Positions 1 through 7,147 of a stretch of 38,181 nt of DNA are shown here, piece after piece. A program made the position numbers and the translations under genes. The first letter of the stretch is position 1, and each line of letters begins with the position of its first letter. The notes under the pieces are model-generated. The model was not told where the DNA came from. It did not search any database and saw only the letters and a list, made by a program, of their open reading frames with translations. This DNA is from a virus, in IMG/VR virus record IMGVR_UViG_3300046028_002217, positions 1 through 38,181 of that record; one strand, written 5' to 3'.

Positions 1-126
1 CCAGTAATGGACTCACCGATGTTACCAATGGCACCCTGATCCTCAGGCTTCCAAACGGTCTCCGGGGCCACATCAGTTGGCGCCGCACCACCTTGGCGAG
101 TCCGCATGATCACGGCCGTCAGTTTA
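1..126. repeat. Left copy of 126-bp terminal direct repeat
   Basis: Bases 1-126 are identical to 38053-38178; the last three bases of the window (38179-38181, tct) differ from 127-129 (cgg). The repeat lies inside a protein-coding gene that reads through it. This is what the overlap of a circular or circularly permuted genome looks like when an assembler leaves a k-mer-sized overlap. A packaged terminal repeat is possible but less likely, because P22-type phages package by headful. Confidence 0.95.
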
Positions 127-200
127 CGGGCCGCGTCCATGTCGCCAGCCTTGTCAGCGTTGACAAGAGCCGATTCAAGTTGCGCAAGAGTTGCCGCCAT
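1..200 (-). CDS. N-terminal part of gp16-like DNA ejection protein (continues at 38052)
   Basis: This is the true start of the large ejection protein whose remainder lies at 36204-38181. The ATG at 200-198 shares a base with the TAA stop of the preceding gene (TAATG). Reading on gives about 29 residues, beginning MAATLAQLESALVNADKAG, before the sequence meets the frame seen at the right end. Without the circular join the gene looks as if it started at a GTG at 38165. The complete protein would be 682 residues. In P22 the three ejection proteins gp7, gp20 and gp16 leave the capsid with the DNA and form a conduit across the cell envelope. This gene follows gp7- and gp20-like genes in the same order. 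Confidence 0.85.
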   Translation of the reverse strand, partial: MAATLAQLESALVNADKAGDMDAARKLTAVIMRTRQGGAAPTDVAPETVWKPEDQGAIGNIGESIT

Positions 201-1489
201 TAGCCGCCACCGTACTTCTTCAACAGTGCGTCAATGTCGCCAGCACTAGGTGCAGCCTGCGGGGTATCCGGTACTGTATCGGGGAGACCGTGCTTCTTGG
301 CCAGGTTGGTACGGCCTTTGAGGATCAGACGTTGGGCCTCTCTGACGTTCTCAAGTAGGCGCTCAGGAGATTGGCGAAGACTCAGGTTTTGCAGTGAAGA
401 CTGGAGCTTATCGCCCTCCTTCTCGCTCAGTGCTCCAGCACCTTTCATCTTCGGGATCTGTGACATGAATGCCTGCGACCCCAGTGTAGTCACCAGCTCT
501 TCGAAGTCGGCGGTCTCCTGTGACATAGTTGGCATGCGTGACGAGATAGGGCCGGCAGCCGCGCCAACAACCCCGATGGGCGTCTTCAAAACGCGGTCAG
601 CCGTGTTCAGGAAGTTGTCCATGTCACCGCGCGCTGACTCCACTTCAGCAGTTTTCTCACGGATTACTGTGTCACGCTTGTCCTTCATCTCTTGCAGTTT
701 GAGACCGAGTTCTTGGCGCTTGACCAAGTTACCTTCACGATTGATTTGTGCGTTCATCGCCGCGATGCCGGCGTTCTGCTTCGCGACCTTAATGTCCTCT
801 TGGATCTTCGTGATGTCCCAACCCTTCTTTTGAAGGTCGATCACGGCATTGGACTCGGCGAACTTCGCCTCAGTTGCAGCTTTAGAGGCTTTGGCCTGAG
901 CTTCAGTCAGTGTAGATGGGGCCAACGCTGCAGTGCGGCGCTCACCTTCCAATTTGGAGAAGTTCTCGGTGAATTTCTCAGGTCCCATGGCTGCGGACAA
1001 GAATAACCCGGTTGAAGTTGTCGCAGTCTCAGGATGCAGGTCAATCAGTTGGGCGAGGGTCTCGGCCGCCTTGGCATCCTTCTCATTCCCAGAATTACGC
1101 GCGGCGGCGGCCTGTTCAGATAGCAACGTCTTGGCAATGTCGGGTTTGCCAGCCTGCATCGCGGCATAAACTTGCGATGCCTGGTTAACGCGGGCACCCT
1201 GCTGCTCAGTGTTCAGTACGTCGTATGTGCGTTTGAATCCTTCGCTCAGTTGTGGGTACTTCACCATGGCACTAGCGATGGCAGCAGGTGTGGGGTTCTG
1301 CGAAATCTGCGCCAAATCAGCCTGCATGGCCTTTTGAGCTTCCAACGCGGCTTGCTTCTCAGCTGTTTGGGCAGTCAGAGCGTCGCGTTGGGCCATCGCT
1401 TGCGACATGCCAACAGCATTCTGCACGCCAGCCATGACGCTCTGCGTTGGATCTGGTACATTGAGAGAATAGTTGAATGGTGCAGCCAT
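200..1489 (-). CDS. gp20-like DNA ejection (injection) protein
   Basis: A 429-residue, strongly helical, Ala/Gln/Lys-rich protein. Its N-terminal half is low-complexity and coiled-coil-like (about residues 15-60 and 195-285). The C-terminal third carries the pattern, around residues 330-400, common in phage DNA ejection proteins (a helical segment with SQIPKMKGAGALSEKEGD). It has no signal peptide or membrane segment. The gene sits between the gp7-like and gp16-like genes, the P22 order 7-20-16, and is linked to them by a 1-nt gap upstream and a TAATG overlap downstream. By analogy it is packaged in the capsid and ejected ahead of or with the DNA. The assignment rests on position and composition more than on a clear motif. 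Confidence 0.75.
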   Translation of the reverse strand: MAAPFNYSLNVPDPTQSVMAGVQNAVGMSQAMAQRDALTAQTAEKQAALEAQKAMQADLAQISQNPTPAAIASAMVKYPQLSEGFKRTYDVLNTEQQGARVNQASQVYAAMQAGKPDIAKTLLSEQAAAARNSGNEKDAKAAETLAQLIDLHPETATTSTGLFLSAAMGPEKFTENFSKLEGERRTAALAPSTLTEAQAKASKAATEAKFAESNAVIDLQKKGWDITKIQEDIKVAKQNAGIAAMNAQINREGNLVKRQELGLKLQEMKDKRDTVIREKTAEVESARGDMDNFLNTADRVLKTPIGVVGAAAGPISSRMPTMSQETADFEELVTTLGSQAFMSQIPKMKGAGALSEKEGDKLQSSLQNLSLRQSPERLLENVREAQRLILKGRTNLAKKHGLPDTVPDTPQAAPSAGDIDALLKKYGGG

Positions 1490-1490
1490 C

Positions 1491-2135
1491 TTAGAATACC
1501 TTCATTGCTTTCATCATGCCCAGCTGGCCTACCGTACCAGCCAACCCACTCCACTGATTAGCCGTGGCTTGACCTGAGGCCAAGGCGGCACCAGCCTGCG
1601 CCTGGCCTTGTTGGCCAAGCAGGTTGGAGATGTTGGTACCAGTGTTTTGGGACGCGTTCGCTTGTCCGACGGCGGAGGCTTGGCCCAAACTTGACAACGA
1701 CCCCAGTTTTGTGAACTGTGATTCGATCAATTGGTTCAGAAGTTGTGGCCGGAACTGGGCCAACGCGCCTTGCACATTGCCGCCACGAAGTCCGCCAGTT
1801 GCAGATGCATTCTGAAGCAAGGCATTCTCGCCTTGGCGCTGCAACGCAGCAAACTGTGGCGAACCTTCCAATGCGCGTACGGCACCTTCTTGAGCCGCTT
1901 GGCCGCCAAGACCAACCAACGCGCCCTGGCCGGTGATTGCCTGCTCGCCAGTACTTACGTACGGGGACAGAAGCTTCTGCACTGCGTCAAACTGGCGGCG
2001 CTGCTCCGCAATTCCCGCCTCGGAAGCTGCGCCCTGGGCACCTGCTGCCGCGCTACCGGCCGAACGTTGGGCATCAGCAGACATCATTCCGCCCACGACT
2101 GTCGCACCGGCGACCGCAACCATTCCCCAACTCAT
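1491..2135 (-). CDS. gp7-like DNA transfer/ejection protein
   Basis: A 214-residue Ala/Gly/Gln-rich protein. A hydrophobic N-terminal segment (residues 5-20) is followed by the pattern QFDAVQKLLSPYVSTGEQA (about residues 48-66), which I recognise from the phage DNA transfer protein family of P22 gp7. The remainder is Gln/Ala/Gly repeats. It starts at an ATG overlapping the previous stop as ATGA and ends one base before the gp20-like gene. In P22, gp7 is ejected first and is thought to help DNA cross the outer membrane. The short hydrophobic N-terminus, rather than a cleavable signal, fits a protein delivered from the virion. Confidence 0.85.
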   Translation of the reverse strand: MSWGMVAVAGATVVGGMMSADAQRSAGSAAAGAQGAASEAGIAEQRRQFDAVQKLLSPYVSTGEQAITGQGALVGLGGQAAQEGAVRALEGSPQFAALQRQGENALLQNASATGGLRGGNVQGALAQFRPQLLNQLIESQFTKLGSLSSLGQASAVGQANASQNTGTNISNLLGQQGQAQAGAALASGQATANQWSGLAGTVGQLGMMKAMKVF

Positions 2136-2614
2136 GTCAGTACCTCCTGCACCGCGGTGCTTGATAGAACCCCAGGCTTCAATTGGTTGTTCACGTCATA
2201 CTTGGCCAACGCGTCAATCTCGACCATCTCAGCCTCGAGCGCACCGTCGGCGGAAGTCTTGTCTGTTTTGTGGACTGTCAGACAAACCACATCAGTGAGG
2301 GCCAAAACTATGCGCTTGGTACCGGTGTGGGATGCTACGATGTCACCGGGTTTGAGCACGTACGTCTCGCCCTGGCCAGCGACTTCGAGTTCACCAATGC
2401 AGCCAATGAAAAGGTGCTCTGTTTTGTGCACTTTACTGACCACAACTGTCCCACGCGGGATGGCGATCTTGCGGCAGTACATACCGCCTGCAAAATGGTG
2501 TTCAGTGTCCATGCCAGGTGCTTGTGGCATCTCAGCCATGACATTCTGCAAGGCTTGGACCTTCGCCCGATCAACTACGCTAGGTAGGTGGGCATTTTCG
2601 ACGGTGGCCAACAT
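2132..2614 (-). CDS. Cupin-fold virion-cluster protein
   Basis: A 160-residue protein. Residues about 50-115 read as a small beta-barrel cupin: a strand with RGTVVVSKVHKTEH, a turn, GELEV, then LKPGDIVASHTGTKRIVLAL. His residues in the first half (HKTEH) and in SHTG could bind a metal, but the full two-motif cupin ligand set is not clear. Acidic and helical stretches flank the barrel. AAGGAG precedes the ATG by a good distance. The gene lies in the slot P22 uses for gene 14 (between the tail needle and gp7), so it may be a virion assembly or structural factor. A sugar- or metabolite-binding role is equally possible. Confidence 0.7.
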   Translation of the reverse strand: MLATVENAHLPSVVDRAKVQALQNVMAEMPQAPGMDTEHHFAGGMYCRKIAIPRGTVVVSKVHKTEHLFIGCIGELEVAGQGETYVLKPGDIVASHTGTKRIVLALTDVVCLTVHKTDKTSADGALEAEMVEIDALAKYDVNNQLKPGVLSSTAVQEVLT

Positions 2615-2671
2615 TCACGCACTCCTTTTCAGGGACTTTGTGAGCTGCCGGCTGCTCGATACGCTCGGCTA

Positions 2672-2711
2672 GTGTGGTATTAGAACCACAATTGATGGTA
2701 TTCTAGCACAC
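2672..2711 (-). promoter_or_regulatory. Inverted repeat with a possible extended -10 promoter
   Basis: The 114-bp gap before the cupin gene holds an imperfect inverted repeat: GTGTG..TAGAA.CCA at 2672-2688 against TGG..TTCTA.CACAC at 2695-2711. On the minus strand it contains TGCTAGAAT (2708-2700), the form of an extended -10 element. No good -35 is visible. It may provide extra transcription of the ejection-protein genes or partly terminate the genes before it. Confidence 0.35.
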
Positions 2712-2728
2712 TTCTCTACGGTGTACCG

Positions 2729-3505
2729 CTAAACTGGCACCGGCGCCACCCAACCCCAGTACTCAGCTGAAACTGCAGCCGTGCCGGCAGAGGTCTTGGC
2801 CACAATATACACGTCAGTGACGGGCGAGATTGGGATGGGTGGTTCGTAGTCGTAATGTTGTGAGCCTGCAAGACCCACAAAGTATTGGGCCGCTTCGAGA
2901 GGCCTGAATGGGGCCGCAATAATATTTGCGCCATCGCGTGCCATCACGAGTACATCAACGGCCTTACCGGTGTCTGTACTCAAATTGGCCCCAGAGATCC
3001 CAGCGTAGTAACCAATCGGAACGCAGAAGTGGGATGAGAACGTCTGGCCGAAGGTGGCAGTGATACTCAAGATGCTAGTCCCACCTCCCACCACGCGAGT
3101 CAAGATGGCGCCCACATTCGAACCACCGTAGAGTCCCACCTCAGCAACCTCGGCTTTCGTTACGCGGATGAATGCGACAACTGACGCAACTGGGGTGAGG
3201 CCGTTCAATGTGACCGTTTCAGAAACCTGGTTAAAGGATGCATCCAGTCCAGACAGTATGACCTTCCGGGCTCCGAGTCCAGCTGCTGCGTCACTGGCGG
3301 ACGACGAGACCACCTCAACCAGTGACGCAACTGTCGGCATCCACGGAGTCGAGGCGCCGAGGTCATCGACCATAGTGAAGGACGTGCCGACAGTGGAATA
3401 TTGGCCAAACCGGCGCACCTGTGTGGCGTTCTGTGGCATGACCTGGATCGGCACCTGCTGTGCGCGTAGTTCGGCATCTGTAAGACCACCAAGAATAAGA
3501 CTCAT
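2729..3505 (-). CDS. Hypothetical virion protein after the gp10-like gene
   Basis: A 258-residue protein, Gly/Ala/Thr/Val-rich and predicted mostly beta, with no signal peptide or membrane segment. The start is the ATG at 3505: GGAG lies 6 nt upstream and the ATG overlaps the preceding stop as ATGA. A longer reading from an upstream TTG is possible but lacks a ribosome binding site. It lies in the region where P22 encodes its tail needle, between gp10 and the ejection proteins. It has no long coiled coil like gp26, so it is more likely a decoration or tail-attachment protein. I recognise no family. Confidence 0.75.
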   Translation of the reverse strand: MSLILGGLTDAELRAQQVPIQVMPQNATQVRRFGQYSTVGTSFTMVDDLGASTPWMPTVASLVEVVSSSASDAAAGLGARKVILSGLDASFNQVSETVTLNGLTPVASVVAFIRVTKAEVAEVGLYGGSNVGAILTRVVGGGTSILSITATFGQTFSSHFCVPIGYYAGISGANLSTDTGKAVDVLVMARDGANIIAAPFRPLEAAQYFVGLAGSQHYDYEPPIPISPVTDVYIVAKTSAGTAAVSAEYWGWVAPVPV

Positions 3506-3960
3506 ACGAAGCTCCAAGTGCTGCCAGTAATGCAGCGGAAATCGACGGTAGACCCGCGGCGGTTCAAGATGACTTCGGTTTCGGCGGGGTTACCAGGTGT
3601 GGCGATCGAGTTACCAGGTGAAGTCCTGATGGTCAATGCGCCTTCAACTGCAAGCGTAATGGACCACGTCTTGCCCTTGATGACCTCAACACAGGGTCGC
3701 AAGGTTACGACCACGCCGTCTGCGTTCACCACAACTGCTGGGAACTCGGTGGAGGTGGTGTAATTGGTTGAGACCTCGATGACGCCGGGGTTCTCCAATG
3801 CTTCGACACGATCCGTCAGAGCATTGATCACCTCATCAGATGCAGTCGCAGAGAGTTGTAGGTTCTCAAAGGCCTTGATGGCCTCGTGGTCTGGTAGGAA
3901 CTTGGCCAGCTGATCGCGAGTCAGCGGCCTGTTCTTCACGGTCGAAGTTGTAGTGGCCAT
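3502..3960 (-). CDS. Hypothetical tail-associated protein in the tail-needle slot
   Basis: A 152-residue protein in two parts. Residues 10-57 are helical with heptad-like spacing (LTRDQLAKFLPDHEAIKAFE, then ALTDRVEALEN). Residues 60-152 are Thr/Val/Gly-rich and beta, ending in WSFV. It starts at an ATG overlapping the gp10-like stop (TGATG) and its own stop overlaps the next gene. A short N-terminal helix with a beta tip, directly after gp10, is a plausible minimal tail plug or needle. There is no visible sequence similarity to P22 gp26, so this is a positional guess only. Confidence 0.75.
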   Translation of the reverse strand: MATTTSTVKNRPLTRDQLAKFLPDHEAIKAFENLQLSATASDEVINALTDRVEALENPGVIEVSTNYTTSTEFPAVVVNADGVVVTLRPCVEVIKGKTWSITLAVEGALTIRTSPGNSIATPGNPAETEVILNRRGSTVDFRCITGSTWSFV

Positions 3961-5363
3961 CAGACTGCCAGAGGTTCGACGCGGGCTTCAAGCCGGGCCA
4001 CTGTCAACTTCGAGTCACTGGTTCCACGGAACCGTTGGATTCGCCACTGGCGCATGGCACCTTGCTGTAGCCAAGTGATGCGCTTTAGACGCTCGCCTTG
4101 TTTGCCAACACGGATGTTCTTTATCATGCTCCAGGTCTCGCCATCCAAGGAGTATTGCGTCCAGATAATGGGATCCAATCCGAGTTCAACTCGGCCAGTG
4201 AGGCACACCAACTCGAGTTCGTGGAAGATTGCACCACGACCTTCGTTGTACGTGATCAGCGTACCGAACTCCCATCCGACTACTTCGCCGTAGTGGGAGG
4301 CAATGGTGTTGTCCATGTATCCGTGCAGCGCAGTGGTAGGATCCTCGGCCAGCCATCTGTCATAACACCAGACAAGGTTGCGTGCACGCAAGGCACCTTT
4401 GGTGAATAGACTTGAGGTCTGGGTAAACCAAACGGCTTCGCCCATCACTTGAGATGCTGCGCCATCATAGACCAGGGTTTGGTCTGGCAGTGTGATCCAC
4501 AGATGTTGGTGGCCACGATCTACACGAGCTTCAAGTGTAGCAAGTGCTAGCTCTGCCTCGGAATATCCAAGGAGAATCTGATCGATCTCACGCGTCGAGA
4601 TCTTTGTTGTTTGGCTATTGGAACCGAACCAGATTGCAGGAGCTTCATTGCGGCCAGAGCCTAGAAACGCGATACTCTCAAGGAATACACATGCGGCATG
4701 TGTACCAACAACACCGCGCTGGATCTGCGCACCTTCGATGCGACCAAACGGGAACAGGTCTCCACCAATGTTGTCAAACACCTCGATGGTGTTGCGGTTC
4801 AGCGCGTAGACTTCGTTGCGCACCTTTAACAACGCGACAACAGGATCTGGGTCTGCTTCAGCGGATCCGTACTTCAGCGGATTCACTTCGAACGGGTCAT
4901 TGAGTTCCGTCACGACCAATGAGGTTCCATCGGTCGTCATGAAGTAACCATCCACCCACACCATATCGACCACGGTGCCGAGATCTACGTCAGTGACCTG
5001 GTTGATCACGCTTCCGTTGTAGAGCCACAATTTCGCATTGGATGCGATAGCGAGGTAGTCGAACGAATAGTCGAAGGTAGCCTGCTTACCGTTATCACCA
5101 ACGTCGCCGATGATCTCAGTGGCACCATACTGGTCGATGCGGACCAACTTCGAACCCATGACGCGGTAGCAGTGACCTCGCCAATTAATACCTCCGCGGC
5201 CAAGTCCAGGACCTTCACCAAACTGCACTATGCCGTCGGCAGGTCGTAGGTACCCATTGGAGATACCTTGCTGCTGAGGCACAGGAACCAGGTTGCGTGG
5301 GTACGACACCCTGAAGTCAGGCGCCTCATTGGTATAGACACCATTGAGGACTGGGATCTGCAT
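3960..5363 (-). CDS. P22 gp10-like tail hub / packaged DNA stabilization protein
   Basis: A 467-residue protein with the length (P22 gp10 is 472 residues) and feel of the phage stabilisation family. The N-terminus has VSYPRNLVPVPQQQGISNGY and GLGRGGINWRGHCYRVMGSK. A repeated beta-propeller-like core follows, with FDYSFDYLAIASNAKLWLYN, MVWVDGYFMTTDG and EVYALNRNTIEVFDN. P22 gp10 hexamers close the portal after packaging and carry the tailspikes and needle. The gp4-like gene lies four genes upstream, with three small genes between, unlike P22 where genes 4 and 10 are adjacent. The ATG shares a base with the preceding TAA stop. Confidence 0.93.
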   Translation of the reverse strand: MQIPVLNGVYTNEAPDFRVSYPRNLVPVPQQQGISNGYLRPADGIVQFGEGPGLGRGGINWRGHCYRVMGSKLVRIDQYGATEIIGDVGDNGKQATFDYSFDYLAIASNAKLWLYNGSVINQVTDVDLGTVVDMVWVDGYFMTTDGTSLVVTELNDPFEVNPLKYGSAEADPDPVVALLKVRNEVYALNRNTIEVFDNIGGDLFPFGRIEGAQIQRGVVGTHAACVFLESIAFLGSGRNEAPAIWFGSNSQTTKISTREIDQILLGYSEAELALATLEARVDRGHQHLWITLPDQTLVYDGAASQVMGEAVWFTQTSSLFTKGALRARNLVWCYDRWLAEDPTTALHGYMDNTIASHYGEVVGWEFGTLITYNEGRGAIFHELELVCLTGRVELGLDPIIWTQYSLDGETWSMIKNIRVGKQGERLKRITWLQQGAMRQWRIQRFRGTSDSKLTVARLEARVEPLAV

Positions 5364-5662
5364 TATGCGCCGCCTTCGCCTGGTTGGATGTGGAGTGTGG
5401 TGCCAGCGGCTGAGATGTAGGCTACAGTGTTGTCGCCGTCGCCCTTCTGAACGATGACCTCGCTGCCGGCTCGGACTGGCATGTCCGCCGTGGTGGCGGC
5501 CTGTGCCCCATTACCAACACACACGTGGCAAATGTTGGCACCGACATTGACGAGGCGGACGGACTTTGCTGTGGCATTGATGGCCACGGAACCGGAAGCT
5601 GCGGCTGGGGTGGTAACCTGGTTGGCTCCACGTGTGGGTTGGAACGGTGCGCGGATAGTCAT
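5363..5662 (-). CDS. Small hypothetical virion protein (decoration-like)
   Basis: A 99-residue protein rich in Ala, Val, Thr and Gly with no membrane segment, reading as a single small beta domain. The N-terminus, MTIRAPFQPTRGANQ, resembles small proteins I associate with P22-like structural clusters in Proteobacterial phages. Two Cys (ICHVCV, residues 44-48) are present. AGGAG precedes the ATG, and the stop is fused to the gp10-like start (TAATG), so the two should be co-translated. A capsid decoration or head-completion role is an inference. Confidence 0.7.
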   Translation of the reverse strand: MTIRAPFQPTRGANQVTTPAAASGSVAINATAKSVRLVNVGANICHVCVGNGAQAATTADMPVRAGSEVIVQKGDGDNTVAYISAAGTTLHIQPGEGGA

Positions 5663-5679
5663 TTTGGGGTCTCCTGAAA

Positions 5680-6285
5680 TTAGCCTACACGGTACCAGCT
5701 GCTTGTGGCAGCATCGAACCGAAGTTTGAAGAAGTCATCGGCAGCCAGGACCAAAGGTTCACCGGTCACAGCCGTTGCGCCGTTGCCGTTGATGGTCAAA
5801 GCATTCACCAACTGCGTGCAGTTCACAAGTACTTCCTGCTTATCCACAGCATTGGCAACAGCTGGAAGCACGATGGCACCAGCGGCAAAGCCGGCAGTCG
5901 GTGTAAGGACCAGCCAGGTGCTGGCACCAGTATCGGTGACCTGAACACTGAATCCATTGGAGGACGGGGCGGCGCGCTGAGTCTCATACTGAGGCATTAA
6001 TCCTGCAGTGCTAGGGAACACTAGATTGGCTTGCATGTAGGCCAATACCAGATCTGCCGTAACCTTCACCGTGGTGCTCTGAGATGAGTCCTCGATGGCA
6101 AAATAGTCGTCATCTACGATCGGTTGGGCACTGGGAGTGAGATCTCCGACCGAATCGGACAGGACGTAGTCCTTTACTGTGGACATTGACGCCTTACGGG
6201 CGTCTCCGGCACCTTGTACGTAGACCGGAACCTGGTCGCCAGCAGACAGTGTGTCTGTGGACGAGAGTTGATTGATGGTTGGCAT
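5680..6285 (-). CDS. Hypothetical structural protein between gp4- and gp10-like genes
   Basis: A 201-residue protein. The N-terminal segment INQLSSTDTLSAGDQVPVY resembles openings of various phage virion and tail-fibre-like proteins. Residues 95-200 form a beta-rich domain with Val/Thr repeats, ending LRFDAATSSWYRVG, a motif often seen at the end of phage beta-sandwich domains. It has no signal peptide. It is placed between the gp4- and gp10-like tail genes and is absent from P22 itself. A fibre or decoration attached at the tail hub is plausible. Confidence 0.75.
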   Translation of the reverse strand: MPTINQLSSTDTLSAGDQVPVYVQGAGDARKASMSTVKDYVLSDSVGDLTPSAQPIVDDDYFAIEDSSQSTTVKVTADLVLAYMQANLVFPSTAGLMPQYETQRAAPSSNGFSVQVTDTGASTWLVLTPTAGFAAGAIVLPAVANAVDKQEVLVNCTQLVNALTINGNGATAVTGEPLVLAADDFFKLRFDAATSSWYRVG

Positions 6286-6293
6286 GATGGGTC

Positions 6294-6773
6294 CTAGTCA
6301 AACTCGATCGGACCATCTTGGCCGGCGAGCAATGGTTCAACTGGTTGCCGCATGAACGGGGTGTCCACACGGGTTGGCTTGTTACCAGCACCAACAGGCA
6401 GCGTGTCTGGGTACTGCATTTCCAATGGGGCGTTGGCACGCAGCAAGAGCAGGTTGTAACTGTTCTTCGCGGTTGCCTTAGTGTCGGGCGAAATCACCTT
6501 GCCATAACCAGGCGCGATACGTACGGCCAAGTTGGTATAGATGGCCTCGTTCGCAGAATCGGGTACACCTGTGGCGTCGGACTCAGTGCTGTTGCCTGGA
6601 CTCGATGGGAGCGGATACCCGAGGCGGATACCATACCCGTTCCACGTGGCCATCATGGCGTCGAGTTTGACCAAAGCGCTGTTGAATTGCTCAGGCGTCA
6701 AGTCATAGGCATACGAAGCAAGGCCTATCTCGTCGAAGGCCTGCAACACAAATTGGCGTTTGGTCCAACTCAT
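6294..6773 (-). CDS. P22 gp4-like tail accessory / head completion protein
   Basis: A 159-residue protein that matches the tail accessory factor GP4 family in length (P22 gp4 is 166 residues) and in its opening: WTKRQFVLQAFDEIGLASY, then LTPEQFNSALVKLDAMMATW. P22 gp4 binds the portal after packaging and forms the platform for gp10. It starts one base after the stop of the gene before it, and is followed closely by two small structural genes and gp10. The identification is from the family signature I recall together with position. Confidence 0.9.
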   Translation of the reverse strand: MSWTKRQFVLQAFDEIGLASYAYDLTPEQFNSALVKLDAMMATWNGYGIRLGYPLPSSPGNSTESDATGVPDSANEAIYTNLAVRIAPGYGKVISPDTKATAKNSYNLLLLRANAPLEMQYPDTLPVGAGNKPTRVDTPFMRQPVEPLLAGQDGPIEFD

Positions 6774-6774
6774 G

Positions 6775-7089
6775 TCAGTCTGCCTTCTTCAGCTGCTCTT
6801 CGATGGCTGCGGCAAGAGCTGCATCGGTTGTCTTCTTGCCAACCGAGATGCCGAGTTCTTTGGCCTTAGCTTCGAGTTCTGCGCGCGTGGGTGCGGCTTC
6901 AGATACCTTGCCTTCGTGGGCGTCAATGGCTTCGGGCAGAGTGGCGTGCCAGCCGTCGGCCAACTTCGCATCGAATTCCTCCTGGCTCTTGGCGGCCGAG
7001 AAGTCATAGGTGCCGCCAGCGCGGGAGTGAGGGCCAAAACCCTTGTACACAAGAGTGGAGAATTCTTCAGTTTCAACTTGTTCAGTCAT
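6775..7089 (-). CDS. Hypothetical protein with C-terminal HeH/LEM-like motif
   Basis: A 104-residue acidic protein. Residues 69-102 (PTRAELEAKAKELGISVGKK followed by a second helix) look like the short helix-extended-helix motif found at the end of many phage head proteins. The N-terminal half, with YKGFGPHSRAGGTYDF, is unassigned. It lies directly after the coat gene and its hairpin, and its stop is one base from the gp4-like start. In other phages proteins of this size and place are often head-tail joining or hypothetical head proteins. Confidence 0.75.
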   Translation of the reverse strand: MTEQVETEEFSTLVYKGFGPHSRAGGTYDFSAAKSQEEFDAKLADGWHATLPEAIDAHEGKVSEAAPTRAELEAKAKELGISVGKKTTDAALAAAIEEQLKKAD

Positions 7090-7113
7090 CTTGAACCTTT
7101 CAATGTGGAACGG

Positions 7114-7136
7114 AAAGAAGGGGTCGAAGCCCCTTC
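7114..7136 (-). terminator. Hairpin after the coat gene, probable attenuating terminator
   Basis: On the minus strand GAAGGGG (7136-7130) and CCCCTTC (7123-7117) form a perfect 7-bp stem around a CTTCGA loop, followed by TTT. It sits 12 bases after the coat stop and 28 before the next gene. The short T run suggests partial termination, which would raise coat mRNA over the tail genes downstream. Confidence 0.6.
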
Positions 7137-7147
7137 AATCAACTTGC

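Noticed and set aside
1-126. The end repeat as a T7-style packaged direct terminal repeat
   Set aside because: It lies within an open reading frame, is about the size of an assembler k-mer, and the packaging genes are of the P22 headful type. Coverage data would be needed to keep this option.
1731-2672. A 313-codon plus-strand ORF
   Set aside because: It runs antisense to the gp7-like and cupin genes, has no ribosome binding site, and its product has biased, unrecognisable composition. It is a shadow of coding on the other strand.
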